DNA of 64,000 bases from Agapetus fuscipes (taxonomy: Eukaryota; Arthropoda; Insecta; Trichoptera; Glossosomatidae), in NCBI GenBank assembly GCA_951799405.1, contig OX637350.1:4449852-4513851 (forward strand), written 5' to 3'. The notes beneath the pieces were generated by a model, which saw only the letters and a list, made by a program, of their open reading frames with translations, made no database searches and was not told where the DNA came from. The translations under genes were made by a program, and so were the position numbers. Positions 57,471 through 64,000 of the stretch are shown piece after piece (position 1 is the first letter of the stretch; each line of letters starts with the position of its first letter).

Positions 57471-57737
57471 CGATACATCACCACCTTAAAGGTTAAACTG
57501 AATAAATGCTGATTCAATGATTTGAGAAATCTTAAATAAAACATTTAATTGGGAGTAACTTCTCATAGTAAATGAACCAATTATAAGATAATTCTCATGA
57601 CTAACTTCTAAACCACAGGATTTTCACACTTTTGTAGTGCTTCCTGTCGTAGAAAATGGGAAAAAGGTGTATTTATCTGTGACACCCATGTCATGCCTAA
57701 AATGTCACTTATTCAGTTTTACCTTTATGGTATCGAT
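57471..57737. mobile_element. MITE (ACCTTAAAGGT family)
   Basis: CACCACCTTAAAGGTTAAAC to TTTTACCTTTATGGTATCGA. Confidence 0.82.
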
Positions 57738-58164
57738 CTATGAAAAGTACGGATACTTTTATTTTGAAATACCGATATTTTCTTAAATATTAAAAAAAAT
57801 ATCTTGAAATTAAAGTGTCAAAAACGTTTTTTTTTTTTAAATGCGTTTCTTCCCTTCCCCCCTTTCCCAGTATAGGTTTTTTTTGGAAATAAAAAGTTTA
57901 GGCCTTTGGAAATAGCGTACCTACCATACCCTACCCTTTTGATGTCCCCTGCCAGTGACCAATATATACCTAGATATTTTTACGAAATTTTGATATTTAA
58001 AAAAAGATATCGATATGGTTTTCGACATTTTTTTCCATTTAATTATCCCTAACTGCTACTGACTAACGAACTACTTGGACATGCTACAAATTTATAACGA
58101 AAGCTTCTAAATACATTATTGCAACGCATTCGTCCAGGATATTATTGGATTCTTTTGGTGATGA

Positions 58165-58760
58165 TGATGAAGTACAACATTTATATAGCGCCTTTTATGA
58201 CAGTGTGTCATGGCAAAGGCGCTTGTCCATATCTATCTATAATCTAAGCTGCAAGGATATGTTAACATTTAAGGCTCATATGAAATGCATGCCTACAGAC
58301 AGGCACATGTAGGTTCGCGCCTACACATTTTGCATGTGTGCATACAAATAAATAAAACCTCACATGGACATAAACCTTGCAACTCCTGCCGCCGTTCCCT
58401 GAACCGGGGTGGCATTGGCAAAAGTGAACCGATTTTTACAGCACGGGTGGTCAGCCTAGAGTCAAGGAGCACAAAAAATTATAAATGATTTCCAGAAATT
58501 TACACAGACAAATTAAAATAATAGAAAAATAGAGACACATTACAAATTAAAATTAAAATAAAGTAAAATTAAAATTAAATATGATTGGACGAAAAGGTGA
58601 GTCTTGAGACGTCTTTTGAAGAGTCTCTCCAAATCCAGTTCCCTCGGTGAGGCGGGAATAGCATTCCAAGTCATTGGAGCGGCCGCCTTGAATGCCCTGT
58701 CTCCAAAAACAGTGCGGGGCCTTCTTGCAGGGATGTCCAGGCAGCTGCTTCTTGATGCAG
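58165..58760. repeat. Old dispersed repeat (GCGCCTTTT type) with SINE-B insert
   Basis: ATATAGCGCCTTTTATGACA start; after the SINE-B it continues GTGAGTCTTGAGACGTCTTT, GCGGGAATAGCATTCCAAGT and GGGGCCTTCTTGCAGGG. Confidence 0.6.
58229..58471 (-). mobile_element. SINE-B copy
   Basis: ATCTATCTATAATCTAAGCT to GGTGGTCAGCCTAGAGTCAA, inserted in an older dispersed repeat. Confidence 0.82.
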
Positions 58761-58761
58761 C

Positions 58762-58903
58762 TGACCCCCTCTTCGACCGAAGTGGTTGGCGTAAGGCCGG
58801 CCCGCGTACCTATAAAAATAAATAGGTTCCACTGCCACATGCGATCCCTTCGAGGATATCGCGGCAAGAAGTTACACTATTTATGCAGGCTAGTAGCGCT
58901 TAG
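58762..58903 (+). mobile_element. SINE-A 3' half
   Basis: GAAGTGGTTGGCGTAAGGCC to GCAAGAAGTTACACTATTTA, truncated at its 5' end within another repeat. Confidence 0.78.
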
Positions 58904-58938
58904 AGTAACATTGCGTACGTAGCGTTTTAAAATATCTC

Positions 58939-59101
58939 CAAGCTGTTACTGTTACTGTATCCTGCCGACGTTCCACTAGGGATGGCCGGTACCTCCGCAG
59001 ATGCGTCTCCACTTTTTTCTGTCCTCGCCTATCTTTTTCATCTCCTCAACATTTCATCACTTTCTTCATACATAATCTTCTCTTATTCACACTCTGCAGG
59101 T
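58939..59101 (-). mobile_element. RTE-like LINE 3' fragment
   Basis: TGTTACTGTTACTGTATCCT tail and CACTAGGGATGGCCGGTACC; a SINE-B copy follows at once. Confidence 0.78.
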
Positions 59102-59104
59102 GCT

Positions 59105-59359
59105 AAAATAATCTAATAATAATCTAAGTTGCAAGGATATATTCATTCAAAGCTCTCAGATGTATGCCCACAAACAAACACGTGTAGTTCGCGCTTACAA
59201 ATGCTGATTGTGTACTTACAAATAAAATCCAAACCTCAAATGAAAATAAGCCCTGCAACTCTTGCCGACATTCCCTGAAACAGGGGTGACATTGGCAAAG
59301 TGAACCATTTTTTACAGTATGGGTGGTCAACCTCATACCAACCTATAAGTCAAGGAATA
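59105..59359 (-). mobile_element. SINE-B full-length copy
   Basis: AATAATCTAATAATAATCTA to CCAACCTATAAGTCAAGGAA; nearly the same as the 47570 copy. Confidence 0.87.
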
Positions 59360-59772
59360 TCTGCATAATAATGTTGTATTGAAGCTATGACCGACTGTCC
59401 TGTCGATAGATAACCCAGCCAAGTGCGTCACATTTTAAATGTGCCGAGCCCATTTGAAACTATAATAATATAATGTTTTTCTACAAAAACATTTCCCACT
59501 TAAAATTCTTTTAGACGTGTTTTTTTTACATAACTTCTGGTGTTACATACATACTTTGGTAGAACTGAATAAATGTTTCTTTATTAAAATTTATTTGCTT
59601 AACCTTGTGTTATCATATTGCGATACTTGGAGTAAAATAATTATAACAAAAAAGCAGCTGTCATAACTAGACGTGTTATTTTTTTTTAGTCATGTTTTGG
59701 CTTCATGCGATTATTTGTGGATACAAAGATTGCCGGTACATAGATCGACTAGTTTGTGGGTATTACTTTTAT

Positions 59773-60214
59773 ATCGACGGTTAAAAGGCAATAGGGCATA
59801 AGCGACAAAAACTAAATTGTTCAGGAGAGCTGTTTAAAGTTTGAGATTGCGGAAAAATGGCAGAACTTTTTTTATGTTTTATCATATCGTTTTAAAATCA
59901 AAACAGCTCTAAAATTAAAAAAAAAAATAAAGGCATTTATTGGCATTCCTATTAATGTGGTTTTACGAATTATACGATTTTTTATTATTTCACAAGCACC
60001 TTTAGGACAAAAAAGGCCAAAATCTTGTCGGTTACATCAAAACTATACTTTGAAAACGTTGTTGTTTGCTTGGGCATAAACAACAACAAAAAATCATCGT
60101 AGAGCTATGGGAGTTAGCGCATTGGAAAGAGCGGAAAATTAAAAGTAGGATAGCATTTATAACTAATTTTTGACAAAAGCGTCGCTTATGCCCTACTTCC
60201 TTTTAACCGTCGAT
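59773..60214. mobile_element. Second copy of the ATCGACGGTTAAAAGG MITE
   Basis: 442 bp in the opposite orientation to 19011; shares GAGCTATGGGAGTTAGCGCA and the ATAGGGCATAAGCG sub-end. Confidence 0.85.
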
Positions 60215-60271
60215 ATATATTATGTCAGATATTAAAATTATTAGTAATGAAAAATTCATTATTTTTTTAAT

Positions 60272-60500
60272 TCCTTGACTTATAGGTTGATATGACGCTT
60301 ATCCCCCATACTGTAAAAAATGGTTCGCTTTGCCAATGTCATCCCTGTTTCAGGTAAGGTCGGCGAAAGTTGAAGGGCTTATGTTAATTTGAGGTTTGGA
60401 TTTTAATTTGTAAGGAGGTACACGTCATGTAGCATTTGTAAGCGCGAACTCAAACGTGTGTGTTTGTGGGCATGCGTTAAATATGAATTATAAATGTTAA
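60272..60500 (+). mobile_element. SINE-B copy
   Basis: TTCCTTGACTTATAGGTTGA to TGTTTGTGGGCATGCGTTAA, abutting a MITE at 60501. Confidence 0.82.
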
Positions 60501-60762
60501 TATCGACACCTTAAAGGTGAAACTGAATAAGTGCTGATTCACTGATTTGAGAAATTGTGGATCAAACCTTTTATTGGGTGTAACTTTTCATAATATGTGA
60601 ACTAATTGTAAGGCAGTGCTCATGAAAAGTTCTAAACTACAGGATTTTTATACGTGTAAGTGTTTTCTCTCGTAGAAAATATGATAAAATGTGCATTTAT
60701 CTGAGAAACCCATGTTAGTTTCATGTGTCACTTTTTCAGTTTTACCTTTAAGGTATCGATAT
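60501..60762. mobile_element. MITE (ACCTTAAAGGT family), best copy
   Basis: Ends TATCGACACCTTAAAGGTGA and TTTACCTTTAAGGTATCGAT are inverted repeats of more than 25 bp; 262 bp. Confidence 0.86.
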
Positions 60763-60778
60763 ATGAAATAAGATGTTT

Positions 60779-61028
60779 AGGGCCTGTTGCACCAACCTCC
60801 AATCAATATTTGATTAAAACATCAAATTTGATTGCTTAGTTCTGGTAAGGACCTCGGTTAAATATTTCTCGAAAGTTGGTAAAAATGTGATGGAATTTGA
60901 ACAGAAAATATGATTCACATCAGCTGACTTGCGTTATGCGTATATGCAATCAATTGTTTGATTTGAAAGGGAGAAATCACACTTAATTTTGATTTTCGTC
61001 TGATTGGAGTTTGGTGCAACAGGCCCTT
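60779..61028. mobile_element. MITE with AGGGCCTGTTGCACCAA ends
   Basis: Inverted ends AGGGCCTGTTGCACCAA and TTGGTGCAACAGGCCCT, with TGATTGGAG continuing inward; about 250 bp. Confidence 0.85.
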
Positions 61029-61240
61029 ATGATATATATATATATATACAGGTATCGATATATAACGAAGCTAGATTATAAACGGAGTTGGAAATAATTT
61101 GGAGTCTTATTTTGGAATGTAAACATGCTTGTAAAATTACAGTTGTGTTAGCTCGTGGACATCCATTGTGGGCATTTTAAAAATTATCCAAAGAAAAGTC
61201 AGTATTTTGACCATTTTTGAAAATTTGAGGTGCTGAAATC

Positions 61241-61698
61241 AGTTTCTGTTACTGTTACTGTATCCAGCCGCCGTTCCACTAGGGGTGGCCGGTACCTCCG
61301 CAGATGCGCCTCCACTTTTTTCTGTCCTTACAAACCACTTTCATTTCCTCAATATTCATCACCTTTTTCATACATACTCTTCTCTTATTTTCACTCTGCA
61401 GGTTCCATTCTTTCGCAATCTCACCTATTTGGTCTAACCATTCTTTCCTCGGCCTTCCCCTTCCGCGCTTTCCTCTGACATTTCCTTTGTACACTTTCTT
61501 CGTTAGTCGTTCATCATCCATTCTTTCGAGATGTCCGAACCATCTCATCGTACTTTTTTGTACTTTCATTCTCATATTCTCTTTTATACCACACTCGTTC
61601 ATCACCCAATCATTACGTACTCTATCATTCAGTGTTTTTCCAGCCATTGCTCTCAGGTAAGCCATTTCAACCGTACATACTTTTAACCGTACATACAT
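61241..61698 (-). mobile_element. RTE-like LINE 3' end with 139-codon open frame
   Basis: Minus frame at 61279-61698 reads RAMAGKTLNDRVRNDWVMNE, STMRWFGHLERMDDERLTKK and [12 protein letters not shown], the C-terminus of the family, still open. A recent fragment. Confidence 0.85.
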
Positions 61699-61910
61699 AG
61701 TCTCAGATGGGATTTCAATTTACCTATTATTAATTATATTATGTATCGTGCTCTTTGTATTTTACTAATAATAAACTTTATATCTATTTAGGTTTGTAGG
61801 CGACGCAGGCATTATCGTGCGATGCCTATTTATAAACAAGAAGCTCTTGTATACAATACAGAATTCACATAAATTAAGCTGTATTAAAATTTATTTTTAA
61901 CTTGCCTTCT

Positions 61911-62133
61911 AATCTTATCTGAGTTGCAAATATATCTTACATTGGAGATTCACATTACATGCATTTTCACATTGCCGCATGTGAACCTACAGCATAAAAA
62001 CCAAATATCAAATGGACATACACCCTGCAACTCTTGCCGTCCTTCCCTGAAACAGGGGTGACATTGGCAATGAGAACCATTTTCTACAGCACGGGTGGTC
62101 AGCCGCATACCAGCCTAATAAGTCAAGGAACAT
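61911..62133 (-). mobile_element. SINE-B copy
   Basis: TCTAATCTTATCTGAGTTGC to GCCTAATAAGTCAAGGAACA, with a small internal deletion after TGCATTTTCACA. Confidence 0.82.
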
Positions 62134-62217
62134 ACACAACAAATTACATTTTTGAATTCAACAAATAATATGTATGGTCATCAAAACTAAAACAGAAAAC
62201 AAATTCCAATTTAATAA

Positions 62218-62382
62218 ACCCTAGCCGCCAACATTACAGATCAACCGCCATTTATTTCTGTCCTTACATACTTCTTTCATTTCCTATGTATAAACATCAA
62301 AACACGTATACAATTTTATAATTAAAAAAAACAATCCCCTAGCCCTAGCCGCCCACATTACAGATCAACCGCCATTTCTTGG
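62218..62382 (-). mobile_element. Two RTE-like LINE tails
   Basis: Two short repeats of ATTACAGATCAACCGCCATT at 62235 and 62359, the tail type of the 32795 LINE, with CCCTAGCC units at the outer ends. Confidence 0.65.
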
Positions 62383-62679
62383 TAGATAAGCACTGAAAGA
62401 ACGAAATGGCAAAGTGAAGAGTTAGTTTTTGTGCACGCATTTGATGACGTCATTAGTCTAGTGATTAACGCAAAGCTCACGTGGTTTGTTTGCCTCCGTG
62501 TGTCGGCGAATAGCGGCTCTAGTCCGGGTCGCGCCTTCGGAAAATGCTCTCATGAAAATATCCCAATTATCGTCGCCTACCTCTACAAAAGCTGCTCCAA
62601 GCTGCATCCGCAGCGGATTCACAGTAATCCTGTTCTTAGTTTTTTTTTCCAATTATTAATTTTATAATATTCTTCATGA

Positions 62680-63110
62680 GGAGATTGTGATGGAATGGGA
62701 TTTACAGAGTGTGCGTTTGTGATGGTTTGGGCATGTGGAAATAATGAATGATGATAGACTAACAAAGTATATAGTATATACAAAGAAAGTGTGAAAGGAA
62801 AAAGAGGGAAGGGACGACCGAGAAAAGTATGGAGTGATCGGATTGAGGAGATTGTGAAAGAATGGGATATGCAAAGTGAGCGTAAAAGAAGAAAATGCAT
62901 GAAAAAGGTGATGGATATGACTGAATTGAAAGTGGTATGTCAGGATAGGAAAAATGGAGGCAGCTCTGCAGAGGCTCTGGCCACCCCTAGCGGAATGGTG
63001 ACAGAGTTACAGTTTACAGTTACAGTCACAGCGTAAAAGAAGAAAATGCATGAAAAAGTTGATGGATATGAATGAAATGAAAAGAGGCAGCTCTGCAGAG
63101 GCTCCGATTC
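62680..63110 (+). mobile_element. RTE-like LINE 3' fragments, two overlapping copies
   Basis: GTGTGAAAGGAAAAAGAGGG..GGCCACCCCTAGCGGAATGG with a GTTACAG tail to about 63030, then a second partial copy beginning GCGTAAAAGAAGAAAATGCA. Confidence 0.8.
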
Positions 63111-63138
63111 GACACCGGAATGTAATGTATGAAAAGGG

Positions 63139-63280
63139 CCTTGAGATTCACCCTTATAATGCACGTCCACGTTCGCGCTTACACATGCTGCATGTGTACA
63201 AACAAAATCACAAAGAACTGCAACACTATCGACTTACTTGACAAAGGAGTGAACATTTTTAAAAGTAAACCGATTTTATC
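63139..63280 (-). mobile_element. Decayed SINE-B copy
   Basis: GAGATTCACCCTTATAATGC and TTCGCGCTTACACATGCTGC are recognisable; the rest is worn. Confidence 0.6.
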
Positions 63281-63695
63281 AGCCTTCAGAGCAATCATTG
63301 TTATTGTTATATTTTTGTTTACATTTTTTTTTGCTCACTTGTATTACGTTGTAATTTTTGTCTTGTTACATAACTTTGTAGTTTAATTATCGTACGAGCA
63401 CTTATGATGTACTCACATAAAGATAGATGCTGTCTGCGCACCGTATCACATATTTGTTTTATATCTACGCACATTTTAGTAATATAAAAATACTAATCAA
63501 AAATAGAGTTTAACTTTTGTGACCTCTTCTAACGGAATCATTTTATCTTTGGTTCGTATCAAAAATACATATATTGTAACACAGTGAATGTACTCAACAC
63601 TTTCTTTGTTATTTTTTTCTCTTAAATATTTTGTGCAGGTGTTTTTCAGTCGTCTATTTTTTTTTTGTAACCATTTTATACTTTCTTGCGCCCTG

Positions 63696-63758
63696 TACCC
63701 GCAGTACGAGTTTTTTCACAAAACTCGAAGTATTGTGAAAAAACTCGCACTACGGGTA
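63696..63758. mobile_element. Very short foldback relative with CTG duplication
   Basis: 63 bp, TACCCGCAGTACGAGTTTTT and a near complement, flanked by CTG on both sides. Same end pattern (TACCC..AGTACGAGTT) as 10327. Confidence 0.8.
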
Positions 63759-63811
63759 CTGGAGGAGCAAAAGTAAGTAGGTATTGGTTTGTCGTGATTT
63801 TTTTTATGCTA

Positions 63812-64000
63812 ATCTAAATCTAAGCTGCAAAGATATGTATCATTTGAGATTCATATTAAATGCATTCCCACAAGCAGACACGCATAATTTCGCGCTCACA
63901 CATGCCGCATGTGGACTTACAATATAAAAAACCCAATCTCAAATTAACATAAGCCCTGCAACTCTTGCCGACCTTCCCTGAAACAGGGGTGACATTGGCA
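63812..64000 (-). mobile_element. SINE-B copy cut by window end
   Basis: TAATCTAAATCTAAGCTGCA to ACAGGGGTGACATTGGCA, nearly the same as the 32430 copy. Confidence 0.85.

Overview
The window is nuclear DNA of an arthropod, most likely an insect. The genes have many short exons separated by AT-rich introns with GT..AG boundaries. The best family matches are insect-type proteins, and the repeats (mariner, hAT, Ty3/Gypsy, non-LTR elements, tRNA-derived SINEs, MITEs) fit an insect. I could not resolve order or species. No bacterial, organellar or viral gene block is present.

Three host genes lie on the + strand. (1) 1381..23566 holds the last 21 coding exons of a sulfonylurea-receptor-type ABC transporter (ABCC, Sur-like). 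The exons join in one frame into 1641 codons plus a TAG stop; the N-terminal TMD0 exons must lie upstream of the window. (2) 36095..50084 holds a complete 10-exon cGMP-dependent protein kinase of 721 codons plus stop. It is closest by motif to the Drosophila Pkg21D (DG1) type, with two cyclic-nucleotide domains, an intact AGC kinase domain and a C-terminal GWDADF end. (3) 53382..53710 is the first coding exon of a Mondo/ChREBP-type (Mio) glucose-sensing transcription factor; the rest lies beyond the window. All three proteins belong to energy or nucleotide sensing, but nothing in the sequence shows that they are co-regulated.

Introns and intergenic DNA are a dense patchwork of mobile elements. 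There are at least four SINE-like families: A, a tRNA-derived family with A and B boxes; B, an abundant family of about 250 bp ending in a GATTA-type tail; C and D, also tRNA-like, with D sharing its 3' tail with a CR1-like LINE. There are many 3' fragments of an RTE-like LINE, one copy of which keeps a 776-codon ORF (32795..35125, minus). A deleted Gypsy element with identical 165-bp LTRs lies 31 bp upstream of a kinase exon. Several hAT elements have readable 8-bp target duplications, a mariner derivative sits in the first Sur intron, and there are several MITE families. Minisatellites and local tandem duplications occur at 9945..10700, 11293..12020, 25217..26092, 44930..45307 and 47500..48145.

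Layout: 1..23566 Sur and its introns; 23567..36094 intergenic repeat field, including a hAT at 29511..30593 and a large hAT composite at 31765..35814; 36095..50084 kinase with the Gypsy element in intron 6; 50085..53381 intergenic with two MITEs; 53382..64000 Mondo exon 1 and the start of a long, repeat-filled intron.
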